DNA of 64,000 nucleotides from Mycobacterium angelicum. GTDB taxonomy: Bacteria; Actinomycetota; Actinomycetes; Mycobacteriales; Mycobacteriaceae. The notes under the pieces were generated by a model. That model worked only from the letters and a program-made list of their open reading frames with translations, searched no databases and was not told the origin of the DNA. Position 1 is the stretch's first letter, and each line of letters starts with the position of its first letter. Shown piece after piece: positions 1 to 8,865 of this stretch. The stretch lies in the NCBI RefSeq assembly GCF_002086155.1, contig NZ_MVHE01000003.1:124001-188000 (forward strand), given 5' to 3'. A program made the position numbers and the translations under genes.

Positions 1-109
1 GGGCAGCGTCGAGGAGGGCATCGGCCTCACCGAGCCCGTCGCAAAAGCCGTCCCGCGGGCCGTACGGGCGGTGGAGAAGATCGTCGCCGCCCTGGGCGAG
101 GAAGGCTGA
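1..109 (+). CDS. Hydrogenase maturation protease, C-terminal end (partial)
   Basis: Only the last 35 codons are inside the window; the gene enters from the left in frame 2 and stops at TGA 107-109. The visible tail contains EEGIGLTEPVAKAVPRA, which resembles the C-terminus of HupD/HyaD/HycI-type nickel-dependent endopeptidases. That family clips the C-terminal extension from the hydrogenase large subunit after Ni insertion. The next gene, hypC, starts 4 bases downstream, so this is the upstream member of the hyp operon. A plausible substrate is HhyL, encoded about 40 kb to the right, which still carries a C-terminal extension. The catalytic and metal-binding residues lie outside the window, so the family call rests on the tail and the context. 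Confidence 0.62.
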   Translation, partial: GSVEEGIGLTEPVAKAVPRAVRAVEKIVAALGEEG

Positions 110-113
110 AACC

Positions 114-353
114 ATGTGTCTGGGTATACCTGGTCAAGTGATCGGGATGCTCGACGGTTACCACGGGCAACTGGCACTCGTCGACGTGGCCGGCGAGCCG
201 CGCAAGGTCAACGTGGGCATGTTGCCCGACGAGACGTTCGTCGCCGGCGACTGGGTGATCATCCACATGGGATTCGTGGTGGAGAAGACCGACCGGGCCG
301 GCGCCGAACAGGCGCTGGCAGGGCTTCAGCTGATGGGCCGGGGCGATACATGA
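114..353 (+). CDS. hypC: Hydrogenase assembly chaperone HypC (first copy)
   Basis: A 79-residue protein starting with the HypC signature MCLGIPG. After Met removal the N-terminal Cys is the residue that in this family carries the Fe(CN)2CO precursor with HypD and escorts it to the large subunit. The OB-fold core ([17 protein letters not shown], then [12 protein letters not shown]) is intact and the length is typical. The stop codon overlaps the start of hypF as ATGA, so the two are probably translationally coupled. A second HypC (90 residues) lies 4.8 kb downstream in the same operon, and a third HypC-like domain is fused to a SIS protein between them. The large-subunit specificity of each copy cannot be read from sequence. 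Confidence 0.95.
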   Translation: MCLGIPGQVIGMLDGYHGQLALVDVAGEPRKVNVGMLPDETFVAGDWVIIHMGFVVEKTDRAGAEQALAGLQLMGRGDT

Positions 354-2686
354 CCACCAGCCCCCTGACACTGCCGTCCGGCGCCGTCCGGCAACGCTTC
401 ACCGTGACCGGTGTCGTGCAGGGGGTTGGTTTTCGCCCGTTCGTACACCGGATCGCCACCGATCTGGGTTTGGCCGGCTTCGTCGGCAACGATTCCGGCG
501 CAGTCTTTCTCGAGGTACAGGGCGACGCGATGCGGGTGCACGAGTTCGGCCGCCGGCTGCGGGCCGAGGCCCCGCCGCTGGCGCACATCACTGCTGTCTC
601 GGTAACCGACGTGGCTGCCGAGGCCGCCTGCGCCCCCCGGTTCACTATCGTGGCCAGCCGGGCGGTTTCGGGTGCCCGGTTAGCCAAGACACCGATCCCG
701 CCTGACGTCGCGGTGTGCGACGAGTGCGTCGCCGAACTGTTCGACCCGTTCGATCGGCGCTACCGCCACCCGTTTGTGACCTGCACCAATTGCGGGCCGC
801 GGTTCACCATCATCCGGGCATTGCCCTATGACCGCCCCGGCACCACCATGGCGGAATTCGCCATGTGCCCACGGTGCGCGGGCGAATACCACGATCCGGC
901 CGATCGCCGATTCCATGCGCAGCCGATAGCCTGCCCGGACTGCGGGCCGTCGCTATGGTTCAGTTCGCCCGCCGGACGGGTCGACGGTTCCGATGCCGCG
1001 TTGGCAGCCGCCCAGCGGGCGCTGGCGGCGGGTGCCGTGGTCGCCGTCAAGGGAATCGGCGGTTACCACCTGGCCTGCTTGACTCACGACGAGGCTGCCG
1101 TCGGCGCGCTGCGATCCAGAAAGGCGCGGGGGGCCAAACCTTTTGCCATGCTGGTCCGCGACCTGGATGTGGCCCGCCGCTACGCCTACATCGACGAAAC
1201 CGAGGCCGCTGTGCTGTCGGGGCCGGCCCGGCCGATCGTGTTGCTGCGGCGGCGCCCGGATCCGTCTGTGGCCGCAGGCGTTGCGCCGGGCAGCCCACTG
1301 CTCGGGCTGATGCTGCCCTACTCCCCCATCCATCACCTGCTGCTCGCCCCGGTGCCCGGCGCCCGCGCACCCGTCCCCGATGCATTGGTGCTGACCAGTG
1401 CCAACCGGTCCGACGAGCCGATCTGCTTCTCCGAAGAGGACGCGCGGCAACGACTTCCACGGTTGCGCGATGCCGTCCTCGACCACGACCGGCCCATCCA
1501 CGTGCCGTGCGACGACTCGGTGGTGCGGGTGACCGAGGGACGGGAACTGCCGATCCGCCGTTCTCGCGGCTATGCCCCCCTCCCGGTCGATCTCGGGCGG
1601 AATGGCCCGGCCGTACTGGCGGTGGGTGCGGAATTGAAGAACACCTGCTGCCTCACCGACGGCTCGCGCGCCTACCTGTCCGGGCACATCGGCGACATGG
1701 CCACCTGGGAGACGTTGCGCGCATTCGAGCGTGCGGTCGACCAGCTCAGCGAAATACGGGGCGAGCCATCGCGAATGGCCGCCGACCTGCATCCGGGCTA
1801 CCACACCCGCAACTGGGCCGAGCGCCACACCCAGGATGCGCCGCTGGATCTCATTCAGCACCACCACGCCCACGTGGTGTCACTGCTGGCCGAGCACGGG
1901 CGCCTCGGCGAGCCGATCATCGGAGTCGCATTCGACGGCACCGGCTACGGCTGCGACGAAACGATCTGGGGCGGTGAGATTCTCGCGCTCGGCTGCGACA
2001 GCCAGCGGTTCACCCGGGTCGGGCACTTGCTGCCGGTGCCGTTGCCCGGTGGTGACGCCGCGGTGCGCAACCCATGGCGAATGGCCCTGTCTCAATTGTG
2101 GCTGGCCGGTGTCGACTGGGCGCCGGATCTGGCGCCGGTCGCCGCCGCGGCGCCGGAGGAATTGCGGTTCACCCGTTCGCAATTGGAGAGCGGCACGGGC
2201 TGTGTGCCGTGTTCGAGCATGGGCCGGCTCTTCGACGCCGTGTCCTCGCTGCTGGGGGTGCGACACCGGATCGACTACGAGGGCCAGGCCGCCATCGAAC
2301 TCGAGGCGCTGGCCGAAACGGCTTCGGCCGGCATTCCGCTGCGGTTCGGGGTGGGCGCGGACGGGGTGATCGACCCGCGCCCGTTAGTGCGGGAACTGGT
2401 GTCGGGGCTGCGCGCCGGAGCGCAACCTGCGGCGCTGGCCGCAGGCTTTCATCAGGCGGTGGCCGTCGCTGTCGCTGACGCGGTCGAACTGGTGGCCGGT
2501 CAGGTGCGGCTGGTGGGGTTGACCGGCGGGGTGTTCCAGAACGTTCTACTGCTGCGTTTGTGCCGAAAGCAATTGCAGCTGGCCGGTTTTGAGGTGCTGA
2601 CCCATCACCTGGTGCCGCCGAACGACGGCGGGTTGGCGCTGGGTCAGGCGGCTGTCTGCATGCTGACCGCGCTGGAAGGGGGCTGA
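350..2686 (+). CDS. hypF: Carbamoyltransferase HypF
   Basis: About 778 residues when started at the ATG that overlaps the hypC stop. The frame is open further upstream, but that part is antisense-like sequence within hypC. HypF turns carbamoyl phosphate and ATP into a carbamoyl-adenylate and passes the carbamoyl group to the HypE C-terminal Cys, the source of the cyanide ligands. Domains in order: an acylphosphatase domain near residues 14-100 ([12 protein letters not shown]), two Cys-rich zinc fingers (CDECV with CTNCGPRF, then CPRCAGEY with CPDCGPS), a YrdC-like nucleotide-binding domain, and a C-terminal Kae1/TobZ-like domain with HHHAHV. Full length, no break. It sits between hypC and the SIS-HypC gene, 4 bases from the latter. 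Confidence 0.95.
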   Translation: MTTSPLTLPSGAVRQRFTVTGVVQGVGFRPFVHRIATDLGLAGFVGNDSGAVFLEVQGDAMRVHEFGRRLRAEAPPLAHITAVSVTDVAAEAACAPRFTIVASRAVSGARLAKTPIPPDVAVCDECVAELFDPFDRRYRHPFVTCTNCGPRFTIIRALPYDRPGTTMAEFAMCPRCAGEYHDPADRRFHAQPIACPDCGPSLWFSSPAGRVDGSDAALAAAQRALAAGAVVAVKGIGGYHLACLTHDEAAVGALRSRKARGAKPFAMLVRDLDVARRYAYIDETEAAVLSGPARPIVLLRRRPDPSVAAGVAPGSPLLGLMLPYSPIHHLLLAPVPGARAPVPDALVLTSANRSDEPICFSEEDARQRLPRLRDAVLDHDRPIHVPCDDSVVRVTEGRELPIRRSRGYAPLPVDLGRNGPAVLAVGAELKNTCCLTDGSRAYLSGHIGDMATWETLRAFERAVDQLSEIRGEPSRMAADLHPGYHTRNWAERHTQDAPLDLIQHHHAHVVSLLAEHGRLGEPIIGVAFDGTGYGCDETIWGGEILALGCDSQRFTRVGHLLPVPLPGGDAAVRNPWRMALSQLWLAGVDWAPDLAPVAAAAPEELRFTRSQLESGTGCVPCSSMGRLFDAVSSLLGVRHRIDYEGQAAIELEALAETASAGIPLRFGVGADGVIDPRPLVRELVSGLRAGAQPAALAAGFHQAVAVAVADAVELVAGQVRLVGLTGGVFQNVLLLRLCRKQLQLAGFEVLTHHLVPPNDGGLALGQAAVCMLTALEGG

Positions 2687-2690
2687 GACG

Positions 2691-3404
2691 ATGACGACCA
2701 CCGCAATCGACCGTGGCCTGGCCGCAGATCTCACGGCCTATCTGGCGACCACGGCGTTGACGTTGGCCAAACGCTTCGCCGCGGGCGCCACCATGTGGTC
2801 CATCGCGCCGTCGTGGGAACCGCATGCCCAGCACATCGCCGTCGAATTCGTGCATCCGGTGATCATGGGTAAGCGGGCACTGCCCGCGGTGGCACTGACC
2901 GGCCCCGACCTCGTAGACCTGGTGCGGGTGTCGGTGCGGCCCAACGACATCGTGGTTGCGGTCTCGGGTGCAGATCAGCCCGAAGTGCGCTCGGTTATGC
3001 GCCGCGCCCCCGCCTGGGGTGCCACCACGATCTGGATCGGCAGCGGTGAACGTCCTGCCGCCGGCATGGCAGACCACGTACTCTGGCTCGACGACCCCGA
3101 TCCGCGGGTGCCCGCCACGGGCGGCTTCGTGCTGTTCTATCACCTGCTGTGGGAGTTGACGCACGTGTGCTTCGAGCACTCGGGCCTACTCAAACCGGAA
3201 TGCGCCGAAGATGTCTGCGTGACCTGTAGCGACGAAGGCCGGCTTGGTGAGGTGGTCAGCGCCGGCGCCGACGGGACGGCCACCGTACGCACCGCCCGCG
3301 GCGTCGAGACCGTGGTGACGACGCTGGTGGGCGCCGTCGCCATTGGCGACCTCGTGTTAGTACACGCCGGCACGGCGATCAGCCGCCATCAGGAGGACCT
3401 GTGA
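2691..3404 (+). CDS. SIS-like domain fused to a C-terminal HypC-like domain
   Basis: A 237-residue protein with two parts. Residues about 20-165 look like a divergent sugar-isomerase (SIS) fold: RPNDIVVAVSGADQPEV sits where SIS proteins carry the phosphosugar-binding STSGNS loop, followed by a WGATTIWIGSGE strand. Residues about 175-235 align with HypC/HupF chaperones, from CVTCSDEGRLGEVV to GDLVLVHAGTAIS, but the Cys pair is internal, not at the N-terminus. It lies between hypF and a second SIS gene, overlapping the latter by GTGA. From memory, SIS proteins occur in group 1h hydrogenase clusters of Streptomyces and Ralstonia; their reaction is not established. A role in handling a metal-centre ligand or its precursor is inference only. 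Confidence 0.72.
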   Translation: MTTTAIDRGLAADLTAYLATTALTLAKRFAAGATMWSIAPSWEPHAQHIAVEFVHPVIMGKRALPAVALTGPDLVDLVRVSVRPNDIVVAVSGADQPEVRSVMRRAPAWGATTIWIGSGERPAAGMADHVLWLDDPDPRVPATGGFVLFYHLLWELTHVCFEHSGLLKPECAEDVCVTCSDEGRLGEVVSAGADGTATVRTARGVETVVTTLVGAVAIGDLVLVHAGTAISRHQEDL

Positions 3405-4069
3405 CTACCGACGAACCGACCAACTTCCTCTATCCGTTCATCGACTCCCAGGAGGACGACGCGGGATCGCTACTGGCCGACCTGGCCGCGTCGGCACAGG
3501 CCAAAGCCGCCGAGAGCCTGGCGCTTCGGCGCGCCACGCTGGAGGCCAACAGCGGACTGCTGGACCGGGCCGCCACCGAGATGGCGCGCCGCGTCGCCGC
3601 AGGCGGCCGGCTGTTCACCTTTGGAAACGGCGGCAGTTGTACCGATTCGGCCACGCTGGCGCGCCTGTTCGCACGGCCCCCGATGGGACAGCCGCTGGCG
3701 GCCTGGTCACTGACCACCGATCAGGCGATCATCACCGCACTGGGCAACGACGTGGGTTTCGACCTCGTATTCGCCCGCCAGCTGATCGCCCGCGCGACGG
3801 CCGGTGACATCGCGATCGCGATGTCGACAAGCGGCAACTCCCCCAATTTGCTTGCCGCGCTGGCCGAGGCTCGCCAGCGGGATATGTACACCGTCGGCTT
3901 CGCCGGATACGACGGCGGCGCTTTTGCCGACAACCCTAATGTGGACGCCTGCTTCGTGGTTCGGTCGCAAAGCGTGCACCGGATTCAGGAATCCCAAGCC
4001 CTGCTGGGTTATCGGCTGTGGCTGGCCGTCCATGAACGCCTGGGCGATCAAGGCGTGGGGGCGCAATGA
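3401..4069 (+). CDS. SIS-domain protein, phosphoheptose-isomerase (GmhA)-like
   Basis: 222 residues from a GTG start placed 4 bases after an AGGAGG site and overlapping the previous stop. The SIS features are well kept: FGNGGSCTDSA, ITALGNDVGFD and MSTSGNSPN are the GmhA phosphosugar-binding and active-site segments, and HRIQESQALLGYRLW matches the C-terminal HIQE helix. The family converts sedoheptulose 7-phosphate to manno-heptose 7-phosphate for lipopolysaccharide, which mycobacteria do not make, so the literal GmhA role is unlikely. Its place between the SIS-HypC gene and hypE, with overlaps on both sides (its stop overlaps the hypE start), argues for a task in hydrogenase maturation. Substrate unknown. 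Confidence 0.8.
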   Translation: MTTDEPTNFLYPFIDSQEDDAGSLLADLAASAQAKAAESLALRRATLEANSGLLDRAATEMARRVAAGGRLFTFGNGGSCTDSATLARLFARPPMGQPLAAWSLTTDQAIITALGNDVGFDLVFARQLIARATAGDIAIAMSTSGNSPNLLAALAEARQRDMYTVGFAGYDGGAFADNPNVDACFVVRSQSVHRIQESQALLGYRLWLAVHERLGDQGVGAQ

Positions 4070-5172
4070 GCACCGGTGAATACCTGTCCTCGGGGCCGCG
4101 GTTCGCCGAGGGTGAGGTGATCGAGCGGATCGAGTCGTTCCGCCGGCGCCGTCCCCGGTTGCTGGACGACCACATCACGCTGGCCCACGGCGCCGGCGGA
4201 AAAGCCTCGGCGGCACTGGTCGACGCGGTGTTCATGGAGGCGTTCACCAATCCGATGCTGGAGCCGCTCGGCGACGCCGCGGTGCTCACCTTGCCCAGCG
4301 GGGAACGAATCGCGATGTCGACCGATTCATTTGTGGTGCAGCCCAGGCGTTTTCCCGGCGGCTGCCTGGGCGAACTCGCCGTGCACGGAACGTGCAACGA
4401 CCTGGCCATGGCCGGTGCGGTGCCGTCCTGGATCTCGGCGGCGTTCGTGCTCGAAGAAGGCTTCCCGATCGCCGAACTGAAGGAGATCGTGGCCGATATG
4501 GCGGCCGCGGCCGCCACCGCCGGCGTCGCAATCGTCACCGGCGACACCAAGGTGGTGCCCAGAGGTGCGGCCGACGGCCTGTTCATCACCACCACCGGAA
4601 CCGGCGTGATCCCCTTGGGACGGCGCTTGTCGGCGCAGTCGGTGCGTACCGGGGACAAGGTGCTGTTGTCGGGTTCGATGGGTGATCACGGCATGGCCGT
4701 GATGCTGGCCCGCGGCGACCTTGCCATCGAGGCCGACATCGAGTCCGACACCGCCAGCCTGAGCCCGCTGGTGGAACTGCTCATGGCCGCCGCACCGTCC
4801 ACCCGCTGGCTGCGCGATGCCACCCGGGGCGGCGTGGGCACGGTGTGCAACGAGCTGGCGCAGTCGTGCGGACTGGGGGTGCTGCTAGAGGAGGAGCGAA
4901 TCCCGTTGCAGCCCAAGGTGAATGGCGCGTGCGAACTACTCGGCATCGATCCGCTGTACGTCGCCAACGAGGGCAAGTTCGTCGCCGTCGTCGCACCCGA
5001 CGAGACCGAAGCGGGCCTGGCCGCGTTGCGGTCGCATCCACTGGGCGCCAATGCGGCCGAAGTGGGCGAAATCGTCACCGAGCCCGCGCAAGGCGTCGTG
5101 CTGCGTACTGGATTCGGCGGTACCCGAATCGTCGACATGCTCGTCGGCGACCCACTGCCCCGGATTTGCTGA
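4066..5172 (+). CDS. hypE: Hydrogenase maturation factor HypE
   Basis: 368 residues. HypE dehydrates the thiocarboxamide formed by HypF on its C-terminal Cys to a thiocyanate and hands the cyanide to iron on the HypCD complex. The C-terminus is the diagnostic PRIC, so the acceptor Cys is present. The PurM/AIR-synthase-like fold is shown by LAHGAGGKAS near the start, STDSFVV and GDAAVLTL in the ATP-binding half, GDTKVV in the middle, and DATRGGVGT in the second half. The start overlaps the upstream SIS gene. The downstream hypC copy follows after 16 bases with its own ribosome-binding site. Confidence 0.96.
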   Translation: MSTGEYLSSGPRFAEGEVIERIESFRRRRPRLLDDHITLAHGAGGKASAALVDAVFMEAFTNPMLEPLGDAAVLTLPSGERIAMSTDSFVVQPRRFPGGCLGELAVHGTCNDLAMAGAVPSWISAAFVLEEGFPIAELKEIVADMAAAAATAGVAIVTGDTKVVPRGAADGLFITTTGTGVIPLGRRLSAQSVRTGDKVLLSGSMGDHGMAVMLARGDLAIEADIESDTASLSPLVELLMAAAPSTRWLRDATRGGVGTVCNELAQSCGLGVLLEEERIPLQPKVNGACELLGIDPLYVANEGKFVAVVAPDETEAGLAALRSHPLGANAAEVGEIVTEPAQGVVLRTGFGGTRIVDMLVGDPLPRIC

Positions 5173-5188
5173 GGGAAAGGAGCATCGG

Positions 5189-5461
5189 ATGTGTCTGGGC
5201 ATTCCCGGCCGGATTGTTGAAATCACCGATCCCGCAAACTATTTGGCCAAGGTCGACGTCAGCGGTGTGCAACGCACCATCAGTGTGCGGCTGCTGGACG
5301 ACGACATGCCCGAGCCCGACGACTGGGTGCTGGTCCACGTCGGCTTCGCGATGGCCAAGATCGACGAGACCGAGGCGCTGCTCACCCTGGCCGCCGTCAA
5401 GAAGTTGGGCGAGGCGTACACCACCGAAATGGAAGCTTTCGATTCGTCCGCGATTGTGTGA
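5189..5461 (+). CDS. hypC: Hydrogenase assembly chaperone HypC (second copy)
   Basis: 90 residues beginning MCLGIPGRIVEI, with the essential Cys2. The start is fixed by the signature and by the purine-rich GAGGGAAAGGAG just upstream. The body (DWVLVHVGFAMAKIDE) is a standard HypC OB fold. It is only moderately similar to the first copy and has a longer acidic tail. It lies directly before hypD, the usual HypC partner, so this copy is the better candidate for the HypCD scaffold on which Fe(CN)2CO is built. The first copy may instead escort the complex to the large subunit. That division of labour is inference. Confidence 0.94.
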   Translation: MCLGIPGRIVEITDPANYLAKVDVSGVQRTISVRLLDDDMPEPDDWVLVHVGFAMAKIDETEALLTLAAVKKLGEAYTTEMEAFDSSAIV

Positions 5462-5470
5462 GGAGCGACA

Positions 5471-6607
5471 ATGAAATTCGTCGACGAATTCCGTGACCCG
5501 GCGGCGGCCCGCAAGCTATTGGTTGCGATCGAGAACCTCGCCGGCAACGACGAGCATTTCAAGTTCATGGAAGTGTGCGGCGGCCACACGCACACCATCT
5601 ATAGGCACGGCATCGAACACCTGCTGCCCGACAACGTCGAGCTGGTGCACGGCCCGGGCTGCCCGGTCTGCGTGATCCCGATGGGCCGCATCGACGACGC
5701 CATGTGGCTGGCGGCGCAGCCCGGGGTCATCTTCACCTGCTTCGGCGACATGATGCGGGTACCCGGTTCGCACGGCAGCCTGCTGGACGCCAAGGCCCGC
5801 GGCGCCGACGTGCGGTTCGTGTACTCACCGCTGGATGCGCTCAAGATCGCCCAGGACAACCCGGACAAAAAGGTGGTGTTCTTCGCCATCGGCTTCGAGA
5901 CCACCGCGCCCTCGACGGCGGTGACGCTGGTACGGGCACGCGACCTGGCGCTGTCCAATTTCAGCGTGTTCTGCAATCACGTGACGATCGTGCCGCCGAT
6001 CAAGGCCATCCTGGAATCCCCGGACCTGCGGCTGTCCGGGTTCATCGGGCCCGGCCACGTGTCGACGGTGGTGGGCAACCGGCCCTACCGGTTCGTGCCG
6101 CAGGTATACCGAAAGCCGTTGGTGGTATCCGGTTTTGAGCCACTGGACATCCTGGCTTCGGTGGCAATGCTGTTGCGCCAGATCCGCGAGGGCCGCTGCG
6201 AGGTGGAAAACCAGTACAAGCGCGTGGTGCCCGAGCACGGCAACCCCGCGGCGCTGGCGCTGATGGGCAAGGTATTCGCGTTGCGCCCGCACTTCGAATG
6301 GCGCGGGCTGGGATTCATCTCGCACAGCGCGCTGCGGCTACACGACGACTTCGCGGAATTCGACGCCGAACTGCGGTTCGCGATGCCCGGCGTGCGGGTC
6401 GCCGACCCGAAGGCATGCCAGTGCGGTGAGGTGCTCAAGGGCGTGCTAAAGCCCTGGGAATGCAAGGTTTTCGGCACCGCATGCACCCCGGAGACGCCGA
6501 TCGGGACCTGCATGGTGTCCCCCGAGGGGGCGTGTGCGGCCTACTACAACTTTGGCCGCATGCACCGTGATGCGGCCAAACTCGTGGGGCAATCCGGGCG
6601 GGTGTGA
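5471..6607 (+). CDS. hypD: Hydrogenase maturation factor HypD
   Basis: 378 residues, normal length. HypD is the iron-sulfur scaffold protein that with HypC holds the iron while CN and CO ligands are attached. Conserved parts are MEVCGGHTHTI near residue 35, HGPGCPVCV near residue 65 with the redox Cys pair, the FGFETTAP-like segment FAIGFETTAP, and the C-terminal cluster ligands in ACQCGEVLKG, FGTACTPE and GTCMVS. The start has a GAGGAG site 4-9 bases upstream. It is the last clear hyp gene of the operon in this window; hypA and hypB are not seen and would have to lie left of position 1. Confidence 0.96.
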   Translation: MKFVDEFRDPAAARKLLVAIENLAGNDEHFKFMEVCGGHTHTIYRHGIEHLLPDNVELVHGPGCPVCVIPMGRIDDAMWLAAQPGVIFTCFGDMMRVPGSHGSLLDAKARGADVRFVYSPLDALKIAQDNPDKKVVFFAIGFETTAPSTAVTLVRARDLALSNFSVFCNHVTIVPPIKAILESPDLRLSGFIGPGHVSTVVGNRPYRFVPQVYRKPLVVSGFEPLDILASVAMLLRQIREGRCEVENQYKRVVPEHGNPAALALMGKVFALRPHFEWRGLGFISHSALRLHDDFAEFDAELRFAMPGVRVADPKACQCGEVLKGVLKPWECKVFGTACTPETPIGTCMVSPEGACAAYYNFGRMHRDAAKLVGQSGRV

Positions 6608-6611
6608 GGAG

Positions 6612-7352
6612 TTGGCCGGCCCGGACACTCGCGGTGTCGAGATGTTCGCCCGCTACGCCTATGCGCCCAACGCCCTTGGCTTTTGCGGTCCGCCGCTGGG
6701 TGCCACGTTGCGCGACGGCTCGGTCGACGAGGTTCGCCGCGCGGCGACGAAGTTCTCCGGCGCCTGGCCGTATCTGCGGGTGCTTTCGGCGTTGACCGGT
6801 ATCACCGACCCATTGGATTACCGCCTGGTGGAGTCGTATTGGCTGGGCGGCGGTGTGGGCGCCACCCTCGATCCGGAGCCGTTCTTGCACGAACTGCTGG
6901 CGATCATCGGTCCGCAGGCCGGCAGCTATTGGTCGCATCTAACCGCCGAGCTGACGGGTGAGGCGGCCGCCAACCATTGCTTCCACGTTTTCGGGGTGTA
7001 TCCGTGGACGCGCTTCCTGAGCCGCGGCATCCACGAACAGCCGCTGCACGTGCTCGACAATTGCCGGATCACTTGGGGGACAGTGGTTTCGCGCGACGGC
7101 GACAGCATCGAAGTGTCCTGCCGAAAGCTGGTCTGGGATGGCGGTGTCCTCGCACTGTCCGAACCCGCGACCCGCGTTGTCGACGTGTGGGCCGACGGGT
7201 ACAGCGCGGTGCCCGACGTGGCCGTCGGCGACGACGTCGCAATGCACTGGGGACGGCTGTGCGGCCGGCTGCACCCGGGACAGCTGCGCTCGCTGGCCGC
7301 GAGCACCGACCGGCAACTGCGCGTCACCAGCCGGCGGCTCGCTCACGTGTAG
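6612..7352 (+). CDS. DUF6390 family protein of the hydrogenase operon
   Basis: About 246 residues if started at TTG 6612, just after hypD. Alternatives are ATG 6642, or a start inside the hypD end (the frame is open there to ATG 6534). None has an ideally spaced ribosome-binding site, so the start is uncertain. The protein begins with FARYAYAPNALGFCGPP and contains the VESYWLGGG and HCFHVFGVYPWTRF segments. I recognise the type as the DUF6390 proteins found beside hyp genes in actinobacteria; no catalytic motif is evident to me. Direct adjacency to hypD and co-orientation indicate a role in hydrogenase assembly or its control, but none is known. Confidence 0.72.
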   Translation: MAGPDTRGVEMFARYAYAPNALGFCGPPLGATLRDGSVDEVRRAATKFSGAWPYLRVLSALTGITDPLDYRLVESYWLGGGVGATLDPEPFLHELLAIIGPQAGSYWSHLTAELTGEAAANHCFHVFGVYPWTRFLSRGIHEQPLHVLDNCRITWGTVVSRDGDSIEVSCRKLVWDGGVLALSEPATRVVDVWADGYSAVPDVAVGDDVAMHWGRLCGRLHPGQLRSLAASTDRQLRVTSRRLAHV

Positions 7353-7373
7353 TCTCGTGCCACACTGGCCGTC

Positions 7374-8492
7374 ATGGCCGGTTCGATCCGCGACGTACTG
7401 CCCGCAGCGGCGGCCCTGCTCGGGGTTCCCGGCGCGGTCGACACCCTGGACCTGGTGCCGCAGTTCGGCCGCGTCGACCGGGTAGCGGTCCTGCTCGTCG
7501 ACGCCATGGGCTGGCATCTGCTACCGGAATTGGCGGGCGATGCACCGCTGCTGGCTTCGGTCCTGACCGGTGGCGTCGGCCGGCTGGCCCAACTGGCCTG
7601 TACCTTCCCGTCAACGACACCGACCAGTCTGGTGTCGCTGGGAACCGGCGCGTCACCCGGCGAGCACGGCATCCTCGGGTTCACCGTCAACATCCCCGGC
7701 ACCGACCGGGTGCTCAGCCACGTACGCTGGCGCGACGACCCGCCGCATCGTCAATGGCAGCCATTGCCAACATGGTTCGAGCGGCTTACGCAAGCCGGGG
7801 TCGGGGCTCGCGCCGTGCTGCCGGCGTGGTTCATCGGCAGCGGGCTGACCGAAGCCGCCTATGGGGGTGCCCACTTTCGGCCGGTGAACGCCAACGACGA
7901 CTATGCCCAGCAGATGATCGACGAACTACGCGCGGCTCCGGGGCTGGTCTACGGGTATGTCGCCGAACTGGACACCGCGGCTCATGTGTTCGGGATCGGG
8001 TCGACTCAGTGGCATGACGCGGCGGCCTACGTCGACACGCTGCTGACCCGCCTGGTCGAAGCGCTGCCCGCCGGTGCGGCGCTGGTGGTGACAGCCGACC
8101 ACGGCGGCCTCAACGTCCCGCCGAACGCGCGCATCGACCTCGACGCCGACCGGCGGCTAACGGCGGGCGTCCGCGTCGTCGCCGGCGAACCGCGCGTACG
8201 TTACCTGCACACTCAACCGGGCGCTGTTGCCGATGTGCTGGCCACCTGGCGCGAAGTGCTGGGCGGCGCGGCGGACGTCCACACTCGCGAGGAGGCGGTG
8301 GCCACCGGGATGTTCGGGCCGATGAACCCGCTGCATCTGCCCCGGATCGGCGACGTCGTGGTCACCTGCACCGGCGACGCGGCGGTACTGGCCACGGGCC
8401 ACGAGCCACCGGAAACCGCTCGTCTCATCGGCTTTCACGGTGCGTCCACCGCGGCCGAGATGGCCATACCCCTGATCACCTTCCAGGGCTGA
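7374..8492 (+). CDS. Alkaline-phosphatase superfamily phosphodiesterase / nucleotide pyrophosphatase-like
   Basis: 372 residues. The two-metal active site of the type I phosphodiesterase/NPP family is visible: LLVDAMGWH (first metal Asp, about residue 43), FPSTTPTSLVSLGTG (catalytic Thr), ELDTAAHVFG (Asp/His pair) and TADHGGLN (Asp-His). GEHGILGF is the usual loop after the nucleophile. No signal peptide or membrane segment is seen, so it is predicted cytosolic. It starts 21 bases after the DUF6390 gene in the same direction and may be co-transcribed, though it is not a known hydrogenase gene. Substrate is not predictable; phosphodiester or phosphonate hydrolysis is the family norm. Confidence 0.82.
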   Translation: MAGSIRDVLPAAAALLGVPGAVDTLDLVPQFGRVDRVAVLLVDAMGWHLLPELAGDAPLLASVLTGGVGRLAQLACTFPSTTPTSLVSLGTGASPGEHGILGFTVNIPGTDRVLSHVRWRDDPPHRQWQPLPTWFERLTQAGVGARAVLPAWFIGSGLTEAAYGGAHFRPVNANDDYAQQMIDELRAAPGLVYGYVAELDTAAHVFGIGSTQWHDAAAYVDTLLTRLVEALPAGAALVVTADHGGLNVPPNARIDLDADRRLTAGVRVVAGEPRVRYLHTQPGAVADVLATWREVLGGAADVHTREEAVATGMFGPMNPLHLPRIGDVVVTCTGDAAVLATGHEPPETARLIGFHGASTAAEMAIPLITFQG

Positions 8493-8865
8493 GGGCCGGC
8501 TGCGAAAGGGCGGCTGCGAAGAAATTCGCAAATTTGCTCCTGCAAATGGATTGCATCTGGGTGAGCACTGTAGTTACGTGGACGTTATAAGAAGTTTTTC
8601 TGAACATTGAGGGGACGTTCGGTGGCCGGTCCTTGGGTTGGCCGAAAAGTGCACAGTCCCGCCCGCGCCCGCCGGCTGGACCGCGTGCAGCCGCGGCCGC
8701 CACCGCACCGCTGCGGGTTCGACCACATATTGGCCTGATTCCTTGCGCCACAACCAATTCCACGCACGTCGACGACTGAACGTCGTGTGTCATACCCGCA
8801 TGCCCCGGGCACGGTCGCGGCACCCGCTCATGCCGTTCGCCCGCGTCAGCCGAAAGGACCGCACC
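8493..8865 (+). promoter_or_regulatory. 373-base gene-free region upstream of the PPE gene
   Basis: No convincing gene is seen here; a PPE-frame extension back to 8638 has no family similarity. The left third is AT-richer than the surroundings and carries the perfect 10-base palindrome GCAAATTTGC at 8528-8537. A second GCAAAT follows at 8542, so the spot could bind a regulator. A short direct repeat GGCTGCGAA occurs at 8498-8520. No cobalamin riboswitch or obvious Zur-like site was recognised. Confidence 0.35.

Noticed and set aside
116..349. N-terminal extension of HypF by 78 codons
   Set aside because: It overlaps hypC in another frame; the acylphosphatase domain starts after the ATG at 350, which overlaps the hypC stop.
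8493..8865. Cobalamin riboswitch before the PPE gene, as with the Mtb PPE2-cobQ1 operon
   Set aside because: No B12-box-like sequence or plausible fold was found.
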